Source of the DNA: Streptomyces sp. NBC_01283
Lineage (GTDB): Bacteria; Actinomycetota; Actinomycetes; Streptomycetales; Streptomycetaceae
DNA: 64,000 nucleotides
Assembly (NCBI RefSeq): GCF_041435335.1
Contig: NZ_CP108430.1
Coordinates: 2,170,001-2,234,000, forward strand
Reading direction: 5' to 3'
The position numbers were made by a program, and so were the translations under genes. Of this stretch, positions 8,052 through 17,875 are shown one piece after another. Below the pieces are notes generated by a model, which was not told the DNA's origin, searched no databases, and saw only the letters and a program-made list of their open reading frames with translations. The first letter of the stretch is position 1; every line of letters starts with the position of its first letter.

Positions 8052-9038
8052 TCAGGCGCGGCGGGCGGCGACACGGGCCGGCGTCGGCCAGCGCACGTCA
8101 CGCACGAGGCCGAGGCGTTCGAGGAGGCGGATGACCGCGGCCGACGGGTCGAGCTGGCATCGCCCCACCCCGTGCCGGGCGCTGGTCGGGTCGGCGTGGT
8201 GGAGGTTGTGCCAGCTCTCGCCGAAGGAGAGCAGGGCGAGTGGCCACAGGTTGGTGGCCCGGTCGTGGCTCCGGGTACGGAACGGGCGCTCACCGATCAT
8301 GTGGCACAGCGAGTTCACGCTCCAGGTGACGTGATGCAGCAACGCGATACGGACAAGTCCCCCCCACAGCAGTCCGGTCACTCCGTGGAGCCAGCTGCCG
8401 CCGATCACCCAGCCCAGGCCGAACGGCAGGGCGAGGGTGATGACGCACAGCGCCGGAAAGGCGCGGGAGACCGCGCGGATGCCGCGGTCGGCCAGCAGGT
8501 CCGGGGCGTAACGCTCGGACGACGTAGGGTCGTTGCGGAACAGCCAGCCGACGTGCGCGTGCAGCAGTCCGCGCAACTGGCCGCGCAGATGGGTGCCGTA
8601 GCGGTACGGGGAGTGCGGGTCGCCCGGGCGGTCGGTGAACGCGTGGTGGCGGCGGTGCGTGGCGACCCACCCGATGACATCGCCCTGGAAGCTCATCGAC
8701 CCGGCCACCGCGAGCGCGACGCGCACGGGGCGGACGGCCCGGAAGCTGCCGTGCGTGAGACCGCGGTGGAAGCCGACCGTGACACCGAGACCCGTGACCA
8801 CGTACAGGGCGATCCCGAGCACCACGTCCCCGGGATGGATCAGACGCCCCCACAACAGCCATACGGCAGCGCCGAGCGCCACGAAGGGCAGCGCGACGAT
8901 CACCGCCGTCACCGCCACGTACAGGCGATCCCCGCCTTCCCGCGGAGGCGCCGAACTCCCCTCAGGAAACGGCGAGTTGCCGTCGTACGTCCGGTCCGGC
9001 GGGAGTGTGGTGACATCTGCGGTGGAGTTCAAGGACAT
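8052..9038 (-). CDS. fatty acid desaturase (acyl-CoA delta-9 type)
   Basis: This 328-residue membrane enzyme contains the three histidine boxes of the diiron acyl-CoA desaturase family: HRGLTH, HRRHH and, near the C-terminus, HNLHH. About four hydrophobic segments flank them in the usual order. It should introduce a cis double bond into a fatty acyl chain using oxygen and an electron-transfer partner. The ATG at 9038 gives a short polar N-terminus before the first membrane segment. No ferredoxin or reductase gene is adjacent. The DUF5994 gene follows 74 bases downstream on the same strand and may be co-transcribed. Confidence 0.9.
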   Translation of the reverse strand: MSLNSTADVTTLPPDRTYDGNSPFPEGSSAPPREGGDRLYVAVTAVIVALPFVALGAAVWLLWGRLIHPGDVVLGIALYVVTGLGVTVGFHRGLTHGSFRAVRPVRVALAVAGSMSFQGDVIGWVATHRRHHAFTDRPGDPHSPYRYGTHLRGQLRGLLHAHVGWLFRNDPTSSERYAPDLLADRGIRAVSRAFPALCVITLALPFGLGWVIGGSWLHGVTGLLWGGLVRIALLHHVTWSVNSLCHMIGERPFRTRSHDRATNLWPLALLSFGESWHNLHHADPTSARHGVGRCQLDPSAAVIRLLERLGLVRDVRWPTPARVAARRA

Positions 9039-9400
9039 CTACGGACTCCTCGGCCTGGTTGCGGATGGCGCGGCCGGGGTCGGGGGCTGGCTCTGAACGG
9101 GTGGCAAGGGTGAAGGTGGGTGCTCCGGAGTGATCGGGCAGCGGTTATATGCACGCCCTCGCACCCTCCACCGTACTCCTGCTCGCCCAGAAACGGACTG
9201 GACGTACGCCGGAGTCCACCGGGTGGTCCTCGTACGCCGACTCCGTTCGCCGTCACTGCCGGCGCACCACGCCCCGAGGCCCCGGGGCCCCACCACGCGG
9301 CCCCGCAACAGGGCGTGCGCCATGAACGCACCTACCGCCCCATCGAGTTCAACCGTCTCCGGCGGGTCCGAGTAGCACCCGCCGCTCGACCCGCGGTCCG
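9039..9400. other. intergenic region without a supported gene
   Basis: This stretch between the desaturase start and the decayed DUF5994 fragment must hold the desaturase promoter on the minus strand. No confident promoter element or gene could be identified. Confidence 0.35.
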
Positions 9401-9520
9401 GGCCGCTGGGACCTGCTTGTCGTGCCACCGCACAGCGAGACCGACGCGGCCATCCGGCCGATGAGCACGCCGGTCGACTCCGCTCTCCGCCCCACCGGGC
9501 CCGCGCTGACGGCGTCCGCG
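9401..9520 (+). pseudogene. decayed DUF5994 gene, C-terminal fragment
   Basis: In the frame that continues to a stop at 9649, this stretch encodes GRWDLLVVPPHSETDAAIRP followed by MSTPVDSALRPTGPALTAS. It matches, residue for residue in order, the C-terminal part of the intact protein 250 bases downstream (RWDLLVIPPETD... MSAACAPDGPPLTAT). The N-terminal DUF5994 region with DGAWWPRS is absent upstream, and there is no start codon with a ribosome site, so this is a remnant of a third copy. Confidence 0.6.
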
Positions 9521-9701
9521 GCACCGCGCCGGCAGGGAAGCCGACAACGGACGGCGACGGACTCGTCACCGAGCCGGCCTGCAGGAGTACCGTGTAGGCA
9601 CCAAGGGCACTTCGCACTCCGGCATCCACGCGGGTCTCGTCCTCGGTGACCATCTGGCATCGAGAGCAGCCGTCGCGCCGCTCCGAAGACGGGTTCGCCC
9701 C

Positions 9702-10253
9702 ATGATCGCGACCTTCACGCCCTCCCGCACCACCCTGCCTCTTCCGGCACCCACCGCCCGTGTGGCGCTGAAGTCCCCGACGGGCCGCGGCCTCCTCGAC
9801 GGCGCCTGGTGGCCCCGCTCGCGCGACCTGACCACCGAACTCCCCGCCCTGGCGGACGAACTCGATCCGCGGTGGGGCCGCATCACCCGGGTCGCCGTGA
9901 ATCCAATGCTCTGGCCCGTCGTCCCGCACAAGGTGACCGTCCACGACCGCGTGCTCAAGATCGGCTGGTTCACCCCTGAACTCGACCCCCACAAGCTGCT
10001 GTTGCTTTCCTACGGGGCCGACCGATGGGATCTGCTGGTGATCCCGCCCGAGACGGATGACGCGAGCGCCGCCCGGCTCATGAGCGCCGCCTGCGCCCCG
10101 GACGGGCCCCCGCTGACCGCCACCGATCTCATCGCCGCCGAAACCGCGCGCGACATGGCCGCGGGCGACCGGCCGCAGAGCGCGCAGGAGTCCTGGGAGT
10201 ACGAGGGCGGCGCCGCCTCCGCCCACGCCGTCCACACAGACACCAGGCGGTGA
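9702..10253 (+). CDS. DUF5994 family protein
   Basis: This 183-residue protein has the full DUF5994 pattern: LLDGAWWPRSRDLTTELPALAD (about residues 30-50), WGRITRVAVNPMLWP, the HKLLLLSYG strand and DRWDLLVIPPETDDASAARLM. After residue 135 it has a polar Ala-rich tail that the copy at 7564 lacks. The function is unknown. The stop overlaps the GTG of the next small gene in a GTGA arrangement, suggesting translational coupling. Homology to the decayed copy just upstream points to a local tandem duplication. Confidence 0.85.
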   Translation: MIATFTPSRTTLPLPAPTARVALKSPTGRGLLDGAWWPRSRDLTTELPALADELDPRWGRITRVAVNPMLWPVVPHKVTVHDRVLKIGWFTPELDPHKLLLLSYGADRWDLLVIPPETDDASAARLMSAACAPDGPPLTATDLIAAETARDMAAGDRPQSAQESWEYEGGAASAHAVHTDTRR

Positions 10254-10534
10254 CCACGATGGACGCCGCACTCACCACAGCCGCCTTCCTGCTCCCGATC
10301 ACCGTCGCCGCGTACGCGATGCACTGCCGCGACGCCCGCCACGCCGAAGGGATGGCCATGCACACCTACGGCCGAGCCCTGCCCGGTGGCAGGACCCCCG
10401 CCGGTCCGAGCGGCGGCGGGACTCTTCCCCGGCCCGCTCCGCCGGCCGACCGGCACGATCACCGCGACGGCGGCCGAGGACGCTTCGGGGCGCGCCGCCG
10501 CCGTGACCGCACCACGCACAAGCGGGCCCGCTGA
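10250..10534 (+). CDS. small hypothetical protein with one hydrophobic segment
   Basis: This 94-residue frame starts at a GTG overlapping the previous stop by four bases. The first 25 residues form a hydrophobic segment (LTTAAFLLPITVAAYAM); the rest is Pro/Gly/Arg-rich and poorly structured. An ATG three codons in (10259) is an alternative start. Overlap and the membrane segment favour a real gene, but the low-complexity tail leaves doubt. Confidence 0.4.
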   Translation: MTTMDAALTTAAFLLPITVAAYAMHCRDARHAEGMAMHTYGRALPGGRTPAGPSGGGTLPRPAPPADRHDHRDGGRGRFGARRRRDRTTHKRAR

Positions 10535-10643
10535 GCCGGTCCGCGCCGTAGGTGCCGCCACCGCACCGGACGGTCGTGTCACCTTGCTGTCACCAAGACC
10601 TTCGACGCACCGGGACCACAAGGGCCACACCGCCGGTACGGCG

Positions 10644-10680
10644 GCAGGGCCCGGAGCGCGTGATGCGGTCCGGGCCCTGC
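10644..10680. terminator. bidirectional hairpin terminator
   Basis: Perfect 12-bp arms (GCAGGGCCCGGA and its complement) flank a 13-base loop between the convergent genes ending at 10534 and 10713. Confidence 0.7.
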
Positions 10681-10712
10681 CTCGTGATGTGCCGCCCTGC
10701 GGCGGCGCTGCG

Positions 10713-10922
10713 TCAGCTCTGGGTGGTGTCGTCGCTCGGCTGGCCGGCGTTCTCGGCCTGGGCTGTCTTCTCGCGCATCTTGCGCACCAGCTCCGCCTTC
10801 TGGTCGGCGGCGCCCTTGCGGTCGAGGTTGCGGTGCGGACCGTTGTTCTGGCGCTCCGCGCGGGACAGCTTCTTGCGCTTGCCGCCGCCCATGCCCACGG
10901 GGTTGTTGATGTTCTTGCTCAC
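10713..10922 (-). CDS. DUF6243-like small basic protein
   Basis: This 69-residue, very polar and basic protein starts MSKNINNPVGMGGGKRKKLSRAERQ. The GxGGxRKKLSRAxxQ pattern is typical of DUF6243 proteins, which are widespread small Streptomyces proteins of unknown role. There is no signal peptide or membrane segment. The ATG at 10922 has CGGGAGAACCC directly upstream. It is transcribed convergently with the DUF5994 gene pair. Confidence 0.75.
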   Translation of the reverse strand: MSKNINNPVGMGGGKRKKLSRAERQNNGPHRNLDRKGAADQKAELVRKMREKTAQAENAGQPSDDTTQS

Positions 10923-11203
10923 GGGTTCTCCCGGAATGGTGTGAAGTGATCTACGGATTCATCGGTGGGGGACGGGCGCGGCGACGTCGGAGGACGTCAG
11001 CTGGGGCCCATCACGCTCTCACTCGTAAATCGGCGTCTGGAAGAACATGACCACGACGTTACCCGGTCCCGTCACCCTCTCACACCAATTTTCCACTCCG
11101 CGGTCATCTCATACGCGGCGGCCTGGCCAGGGGCGGGGCCGCGGCGCGGCCGGCGGGAGAGGCGCCGGGCAGGGTGCCGCAGGCCGCGTCGGCCGACCGG
11201 GCA

Positions 11204-12268
<1,065 letters not shown>

Positions 12269-12396
12269 CGTGTGCTCCTGTGTCTGTGGTGCTTGGGTGC
12301 TCGTCGTGCTTGGGGTGCCCGGGGTGCTTCGTCGCGCTTGTGGCCCCTTCCGACGTCGAGTCTGTGACCGCCGGGAGCCGGGGGTAAGGGAAGGAA

Positions 12397-12408
12397 GTTC
12401 CTGGGAAC
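12397..12408. promoter_or_regulatory. short inverted repeat between reductase and regulator
   Basis: GTTCC and GGAAC flank TG in the divergent intergenic region. The GTTC half-site recalls the palindrome at 6545-6565 in front of the other regulator of this family. It is a possible operator. Confidence 0.35.
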
Positions 12409-12424
12409 AGCAGTCCCACCCCGG

Positions 12425-12472
12425 CTGTTGGACCGGCCATGACGACCTGGCTGCTGGACCGCCCATGACGAC
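12425..12472 (+). repeat. 22-bp direct repeat duplicating the regulator start region
   Basis: Two 22-base copies, 12425-12446 and 12451-12472, differ at two positions and each contain CCATGACGAC. The second copy carries the regulator's ATG. The first ATG (12439) opens a nine-codon frame (MTTWLLDRP) whose TGA overlaps the real ATG. Confidence 0.75.
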
Positions 12473-13304
12473 GGACACCGTCGACCCGATACAGGAGCTG
12501 GCCGCGTTCCTGCGGGCCCGGCGCGAACGCCTGGACCCGCACGATGTCGGCCTGCCGCCGCGCCGGCGGTCCCGGCGGACCCAGGGGCTGCGCCGCGAGG
12601 AGGTCGCCGAACTGGCCGGGGTGAGCATCGACTACGTCGTGCGGCTGGAACAGGGCCGGGGGCTGCGGCCATCGGCGGACGTGGTGGAGGCGCTGTCCCG
12701 GGCGCTGCGCCTGGCCCCCGACGAACGCGCCTACCTCTTCGACCTGGCCCAGCGGCGCCCCCGCAGGGCGGCCGAGCCCGCCACCACGGCGGCGCCGCAG
12801 CTGGCCCGGCTGGTCGACGACCTGTCGCCGCTGCCCGCCATGCTGCTGAACCACCGCTACGACATCCTGGCCTGGAACACCGCGATGGCGAGGCTGCTCC
12901 TGGATTTCGACACCCTGCCGCCGTCGCGGCGCAACGTGATGTGGCTGTGCCTGATGCATCCGGGGATGCGTGAGGTCTATGTCGACCGCGAACGCGTCGT
13001 GCAGGAGGGGATCGCCCACTTGCGCGCCGCGTGGGCCGCGCATCCGGAGGATCAGGAGCTGGCCGATCGCATCACCGAATTCGCCGCGCATGACGCGGAC
13101 TTCGCGCGGTTGTGGGCCGAGCGGGACATCAAGGTCAACGGCCGCGGGCGCAAGGTGCTGCGGCATCCCGTCATCGGTGAGGTGGCGGTGCGGTTCGAGG
13201 TGCTCGTGCCGCTCCAGGACCCGGACCAGCAGTTGGTCATCTACCGTGCCGCGGACGAAGAGAGCCGGTCGGCATTGGACCGGTTGCCCGGGGCGCGTGG
13301 GTAA
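12465..13304 (+). CDS. helix-turn-helix transcriptional regulator, MmyB type
   Basis: This 279-residue regulator is the second MmyB-type protein in the window. It has an XRE helix-turn-helix (about residues 10-85) with TQGLRREEVAELAGVSIDYV and LEQGRGLRPS. The C-terminal ligand-binding domain (about 105-270) has the typical ILAWNTAMARLL and LRHPVIGEVAVRFEVL stretches. It likely represses the divergent aldo/keto reductase. The start is set at 12465, because the upstream ATG at 12439 is out of frame and encodes only a nine-residue peptide ending on this ATG. The duplicated start region could couple translation. Confidence 0.88.
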   Translation: MTTDTVDPIQELAAFLRARRERLDPHDVGLPPRRRSRRTQGLRREEVAELAGVSIDYVVRLEQGRGLRPSADVVEALSRALRLAPDERAYLFDLAQRRPRRAAEPATTAAPQLARLVDDLSPLPAMLLNHRYDILAWNTAMARLLLDFDTLPPSRRNVMWLCLMHPGMREVYVDRERVVQEGIAHLRAAWAAHPEDQELADRITEFAAHDADFARLWAERDIKVNGRGRKVLRHPVIGEVAVRFEVLVPLQDPDQQLVIYRAADEESRSALDRLPGARG

Positions 13305-13439
13305 GAGGGCGCCGGAGCTCTTGTCAGGGTGACTGTTTCCGCAGCAAGCTCCTATGACAGAGGAGTATTCAACTTCCGCTCTAAGGAGGGCCGTTCGGCC
13401 TCCGACCGCACTGCCCTTCCCGTTTCCTGGGGGGCGCGT

Positions 13440-15524
13440 GTGCGCGAGATGACCAAGGGCGCGAATGTCGCCCTGACTGCGCTCGGCGAGGACGCCGGTG
13501 CCGTGATCGTGCGGCTGAGCTGGAGCAGTCCCAGCGGTGAGGGCGACGCCGACGTGTCGGTACTGCTGCTCCGTGCGAACGGCCGGGTGGGCGGCAACGG
13601 CGACTTCTTCTTCTACAACAACCCGACGGCGGCGGACGGTTCCGTGGAGCTGCTCGGCCAGACCCCTACAGACAACGGCAGCGAGGACCGGATCAAGCTC
13701 GATCTGTCGGCGCTGCCCGCCGACGTGGGATGCGCGGTCGTCGCGGCGAGCCGCTACCGGCGCGCCGGGTTCGGCGAACTCGAGAACCTCCGGCTCACGC
13801 TCACCGACCGGACCGGCGAGGACATCATCGGCTTCTCCATCGGCGGGGCGTCCCAGGAGAGCGCGTTCGTCTTCGGGGAGATCTACCGGCGACAGGGCAC
13901 GTGGAAGTTCCGGGCAGTGGGCCAGGGCTACGATTCCGGGCTCGCGGGCCTGGCGACGGACTACGGGATCGAGATCGACGAGGACGACGAAAACGACGCG
14001 GACACAGCGGGTGGCGGGGAGGACGTGCCTTCGCGGACGGTGGCGGTGCCAGGGGCCGGGGCGGTGGCGGTCTCGTGCGCGGCGGCAGCCGTCCCGCCCC
14101 AGGCGGCGCCGCCCGCACCGTCCCCCGGACAGCCCACCCCGTCGCCCCCCGGGCAGCCCGCACCGCCTCCCGCACGGCCCGCACCGCCCCCCGTGCAAAA
14201 TGCGGTGTCCCCCGCGCAGCCCCCGCCGCGCCGACCACGTACGACCACGAAGAAGCGGACCACCCTCCCCAGAAGCACGCCCAAGCCGTCCCTGGCGGAG
14301 AACGATGCATGGCGGCAGGCGCGCCTCTTCCCCGTGCCGACGCTGAAGAGCGACAGGGACCGCGAGGTCCGGGCGACGTCGATCCTCCTCGCGGTGATGG
14401 CCCAGGTGCCGGAGTTCGGGCGGCGGCTGACCGCCGCGTTCGGAGCCCCCGCGGGCCGCATGGAGACCTTCACCGAGGTCGCGCTGCCGAACGCGGACCG
14501 GCCGCGGCGCCCCGACGGCGTCATCAGGGTGGAGCGTGCGGGAAAGCTCTGGACGGCGCTGGTGGAGACGAAGACCAACGGCAACCCGCTCAGGCCCGAA
14601 CAGGTCCAGGACTACGTGGACATAGCCGCCCGGCGTGGCTACGAGGCGGTCGTCACGCTCTCCAACGACGTGGCGCTGGACGGCAGCCCGCCGGTCGACA
14701 CGAAGGCCGACGGCCGCCGCCGGAACAAGGTCGCGCTCTGGCATCTGGCGTGGGCGGACGTGACGCACCAGGCGCAGCTCCTGCTCCTCCACGAGGGCGT
14801 ACGCCAGGAGCCGCACGCCTGGCTGCTGCGCGAGCTCCTGCACTACCTCCAGCACGAGAACTCGGGTTGCCACGGCTTCCAGAACATGGGCCCCGCCTGG
14901 GTCCCGGTCCGCAACGGCATCGACGACGAGACCCTGGTCCCCGGCGACTCACGCGCGGTCCTCGTCGTCGAGAGCTGGGAGCGCCTGATCCGCCAGGTGT
15001 GCCTGCGGCTGGGCGGCGAGCTCGGCGAGAAGGTGACCCCCGTCCAGCGGGCCAAGCGCGGCACGGATCCCCACTCACGGCGTCTGGCGCTGGCCAGGTC
15101 CCTCTGCGAGGAGGGCAGGCTGCACGCCGAGATCAGGATCGACGGCGCACCCGGCACCCTGCGGATCACCGCGGATCTGCGCCTGAGCCGCCTCCGTACG
15201 TCGATGGCGGTCCCCGCGCCCGAGCAGGGCTACCCGCTCCCCTGGGTGAAGCGCCTGATGAAGCAGCTGTCCGACGCCCCCGCCGACCTCCATGTCCAGA
15301 CGCTGATCCGCGGCGAGGTGCCGGGCCCGCGCGGCACCCTGGACAGGCTCCGCCCGGAACCGGCGGATCTGCTCCCCGCCCCCGGCAGCCCGATCACCGG
15401 ATTACGCCTGTCCCTCTCCTGCGGCCTCGGCAGCACGCGCGGCAACGGGGAGTCGGGTTTCATCCGCAGTGTCGACCAGGCGGTGGAGATGTTCTATAAG
15501 GGAGTGATCATGAACGTGATGTGA
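13440..15524 (+). CDS. TerD-domain protein fused to a PD-(D/E)XK nuclease-like domain
   Basis: This 694-residue multidomain protein has, at about residues 1-180, a TerD domain (MTKGANVALTAL..., VLLLRANGRV...DFFFYNNP, LDLSALP, IYRRQGTWKFRAVGQGY) of the calcium-binding tellurium-resistance/stress family. An acidic and then Pro-rich linker of about 100 residues follows. The remaining part contains DGVIRVERAGKLWTALVETKTNG near residue 365-385, the D...ExK pattern of restriction-endonuclease-fold nucleases, and then an all-alpha/beta C-terminal region. I chose the GTG at 13440 because TGGGGGG lies just upstream; ATG 13449 is possible. TerD fusions to nuclease folds fit a DNA-damage or phage-response role, but this is inference. 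Confidence 0.8.
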   Translation: MREMTKGANVALTALGEDAGAVIVRLSWSSPSGEGDADVSVLLLRANGRVGGNGDFFFYNNPTAADGSVELLGQTPTDNGSEDRIKLDLSALPADVGCAVVAASRYRRAGFGELENLRLTLTDRTGEDIIGFSIGGASQESAFVFGEIYRRQGTWKFRAVGQGYDSGLAGLATDYGIEIDEDDENDADTAGGGEDVPSRTVAVPGAGAVAVSCAAAAVPPQAAPPAPSPGQPTPSPPGQPAPPPARPAPPPVQNAVSPAQPPPRRPRTTTKKRTTLPRSTPKPSLAENDAWRQARLFPVPTLKSDRDREVRATSILLAVMAQVPEFGRRLTAAFGAPAGRMETFTEVALPNADRPRRPDGVIRVERAGKLWTALVETKTNGNPLRPEQVQDYVDIAARRGYEAVVTLSNDVALDGSPPVDTKADGRRRNKVALWHLAWADVTHQAQLLLLHEGVRQEPHAWLLRELLHYLQHENSGCHGFQNMGPAWVPVRNGIDDETLVPGDSRAVLVVESWERLIRQVCLRLGGELGEKVTPVQRAKRGTDPHSRRLALARSLCEEGRLHAEIRIDGAPGTLRITADLRLSRLRTSMAVPAPEQGYPLPWVKRLMKQLSDAPADLHVQTLIRGEVPGPRGTLDRLRPEPADLLPAPGSPITGLRLSLSCGLGSTRGNGESGFIRSVDQAVEMFYKGVIMNVM

Positions 15525-15583
15525 TGCGAGCAGGGATGCGAGCAGAGAGCCCCGGGCAGACAGCAACCCCGAAAGGACCAGGC

Positions 15584-16519
15584 ATGAGCGAGGCCCCGCC
15601 CTACGTCGACGCCGAGGCGATGGCCCGGCTCGTCCCGATGTCCACGGCGATCGAGGCGGTGGAGGCCGCCCTTGGGACGGGCCTGGACCCGGAGAAGGAA
15701 CCGCCGCGGGGAGTGGTGGACGTACCGGGCGGCCAGCTCTTGATGATGCCGTCGTCCACGCGGTCGTACACGGGGGTGAAGATCGCCACGGTCACCCCGC
15801 GGAACGCGGCCCGCGACCTGCCCCGCGTCCAGGGCGTGTACCTCCTCCTGGACGGAACGACCCACACGCCCGTCGCCCTGCTGGACGGCATCGCGCTGAC
15901 GTCGCTGCGCACCCCCGCGGTGTCGGGCGCGGCGATCAGGCATCTGGCGGTCCCGGAGGCCGGCCGTCTCCTGGTCTTCGGCACCGGCCCTCAGGCCTGG
16001 GGCCATGTGGAGGCGGTACGCGCGGTGCGCCCGACCCTGGCGCACGTGGACGTGGTGGCACGGAACCCGGAACGGGTGGCGGCCTTCGTCGAGCGGTGCC
16101 GCGACGCGGGCCTGTCGGCGGCGCCCGCGACTCCGGCGGACGTCGCCACGGCCGACGTGGTCTGCTGCTGCACGACGGCCCGCGAACCGCTCTTCGACAG
16201 CGCACTGCTCCCGTCCCACGCGACGGTGGCGGCGGTGGGCTCACACGAACCGGACGCACGCGAGGTCGACGAAAAGCTCCTGCGACGCGGCCTGGTGGTG
16301 GCCGAGTCGCACGAGGTGGCGATGCGGGAGTGCGGAGACATCGTCCTCGCGACGGCATCGGGCGCCTTCGACATGAACACCTTGCGGACGCTGGACGAGT
16401 TGGTACGGGGCGAGGTAAAGCTGCCCGATGGACAACCGCGGCTGTTCAAGTCGGCGGGGATGGCCTGGGAGGACCTGGCGGTGGCGGCGGCTGTCTACGA
16501 GGGAGTGAAGGCCGGCTAG
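15584..16519 (+). CDS. ornithine cyclodeaminase / mu-crystallin family protein
   Basis: This 311-residue protein has the OCD/alanine-dehydrogenase layout: an N-terminal substrate region with VYLLLDGTTHTPVALLDGIALTSLRTPAVSGAA, then a Rossmann nucleotide fold beginning LLVFGTGPQAWGHVEAV (about residues 128-144). The conserved Lys in YTGVKIATVTP (about 62-72) is present. Members reduce imines or deaminate amino acids with NAD(P). ATG 15584 follows GAAAGGACC. It lies 59 bases after the TerD fusion gene on the same strand and almost touches the convergent sulfite-oxidase-like gene (5 bases apart). The substrate is unknown. Confidence 0.87.
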   Translation: MSEAPPYVDAEAMARLVPMSTAIEAVEAALGTGLDPEKEPPRGVVDVPGGQLLMMPSSTRSYTGVKIATVTPRNAARDLPRVQGVYLLLDGTTHTPVALLDGIALTSLRTPAVSGAAIRHLAVPEAGRLLVFGTGPQAWGHVEAVRAVRPTLAHVDVVARNPERVAAFVERCRDAGLSAAPATPADVATADVVCCCTTAREPLFDSALLPSHATVAAVGSHEPDAREVDEKLLRRGLVVAESHEVAMRECGDIVLATASGAFDMNTLRTLDELVRGEVKLPDGQPRLFKSAGMAWEDLAVAAAVYEGVKAG

Positions 16520-16523
16520 GAGC

Positions 16524-17831
16524 TCACACCACCCGTACCGCATGTCGTACCACCGCGTCGAACAAGTAGCCCTGTGTGTTGTGTGTCGTCGTGGTCGGCT
16601 GGGTGTGGCCCGTGGTGTCCGTCGTGCGGGCCAGGAGCGTGGCCGGGCCGGGGGTGCTGGGGTGCCAAGGCGTGGTCCAGCGGGTCCAACTGCCCTGCCG
16701 GGGCTTGTCCTTGAGGTGGGCCTTGTGCCAGGTGCGGCCCGCGTCCGTGCTGATGTCCACGTGCGCAATCGCGCCCTTCGCCGACCATGAGCGGCCCGTG
16801 AGGTGGTGGGTCCGTCCTGCTGGAAGGGCCGCGTTCCAGGGGAGCTCGAAGGCCGACTTCAGGGTCTGGTGGGTCAGCGGGGTGCTGCCCTCCGGCGGGT
16901 AGGCCTCGCCGAACAGGCGGTAGAAGCGCGTGTTCCAGGGGGAGTAGAGCGGCGTCGACGAGACCTCGATGTCGCCCACCCATTTGATCGACGCGATGCC
17001 CACCCACGCCGGGACCAGGAGCCGCACCGGGTAGCCGTGGTCCGCGGGGAGCGGGGCGCCGTTCATCTCGTACGCCAGGATCACGTCGTCCATCGCCTTG
17101 GCGAGCGGCAGCGGGCGGCGGACCCGGCCCAGGTTCGTGCCGTCGTCCGCGACGTACTCCGCGTCCAGGCCACTCGGCATGACGTCCACGGCATGGCGCG
17201 ACACGCCTGCCAGCCGGAGGACGTCGGAGAGGCGTACGCCGCGCCAGCGCGCGTTTCCGATCGCTCCCAGGGTCCAGGGCGTGCCGGAGGCCGGCTGTCC
17301 CTGCTGGGTCGTGAAGAAGCTTCTGCCGTTGCCCGCGCATTCGACGAAGGCGGTGCGTGACGTCGACGGGAGGCGTTCGAGGTCGGCGAGCGTGAACTCC
17401 CTTGCCCCGCCGCCCTTCAGGCCGTCGCCCCAGATCTTCAGGCTCCACGTCTTAGCGTCCAGGCGTGGTGTCGCCGTGTGGTTTCGGACGAAGAAGTGGG
17501 AGGCGGGGGTGTAGTAACCCGTCCCTGCCAGCGCCTCGAACTTCGTTTCCGCGTTCGTGCCGCGGATCGTGAAGCGGTCCTCGGGAAGCGGTTTCACGAT
17601 CCCGGCGGCGGCCTTGGGTACGGAGTCGGCGGGGTCGGCCGCCACTGCCGTCGGTGCTCCCAGGGACGCCACCGCACCAGCGGCCCCGGCCGCCGCGAGG
17701 AGTCGCAGCATGTCCCTGCGTGCCACTCCGTCCGCCCGCGCCTCCCCCACGAGCCACTGGGCGTGCCGCCGTTCGTCATACGCCTCTTCGGATGGCCCCG
17801 CGGACGTCTCTCTGGAGATCATGAGCGTCAT
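16524..17831 (-). CDS. Tat-exported sulfite oxidase-like molybdopterin enzyme
   Basis: This 435-residue protein has a twin-arginine signal (ARRDMLRLLAAAGAAGAVASL, about residues 37-57). An oxidoreductase molybdopterin-binding domain (about 85-310) carries the Mo-ligating Cys in AFVECAGNGR, followed by a C-terminal Mo-co dimerisation domain (about 315-420) with SAFELPWNAALPAG and HVDISTDAGRTWHKA. It should act outside the membrane as a sulfite-dehydrogenase-type oxidoreductase; no cytochrome or heme domain is attached. The extreme C-terminus is Thr-rich. The long polar stretch before the RR motif is unusual, so a start nearer to it is possible. Confidence 0.88.
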   Translation of the reverse strand: MTLMISRETSAGPSEEAYDERRHAQWLVGEARADGVARRDMLRLLAAAGAAGAVASLGAPTAVAADPADSVPKAAAGIVKPLPEDRFTIRGTNAETKFEALAGTGYYTPASHFFVRNHTATPRLDAKTWSLKIWGDGLKGGGAREFTLADLERLPSTSRTAFVECAGNGRSFFTTQQGQPASGTPWTLGAIGNARWRGVRLSDVLRLAGVSRHAVDVMPSGLDAEYVADDGTNLGRVRRPLPLAKAMDDVILAYEMNGAPLPADHGYPVRLLVPAWVGIASIKWVGDIEVSSTPLYSPWNTRFYRLFGEAYPPEGSTPLTHQTLKSAFELPWNAALPAGRTHHLTGRSWSAKGAIAHVDISTDAGRTWHKAHLKDKPRQGSWTRWTTPWHPSTPGPATLLARTTDTTGHTQPTTTTHNTQGYLFDAVVRHAVRVV

Positions 17832-17875
17832 CGTACGAGCCGACCGTCGGTCAACTCACCGATGAAACACGCCAG

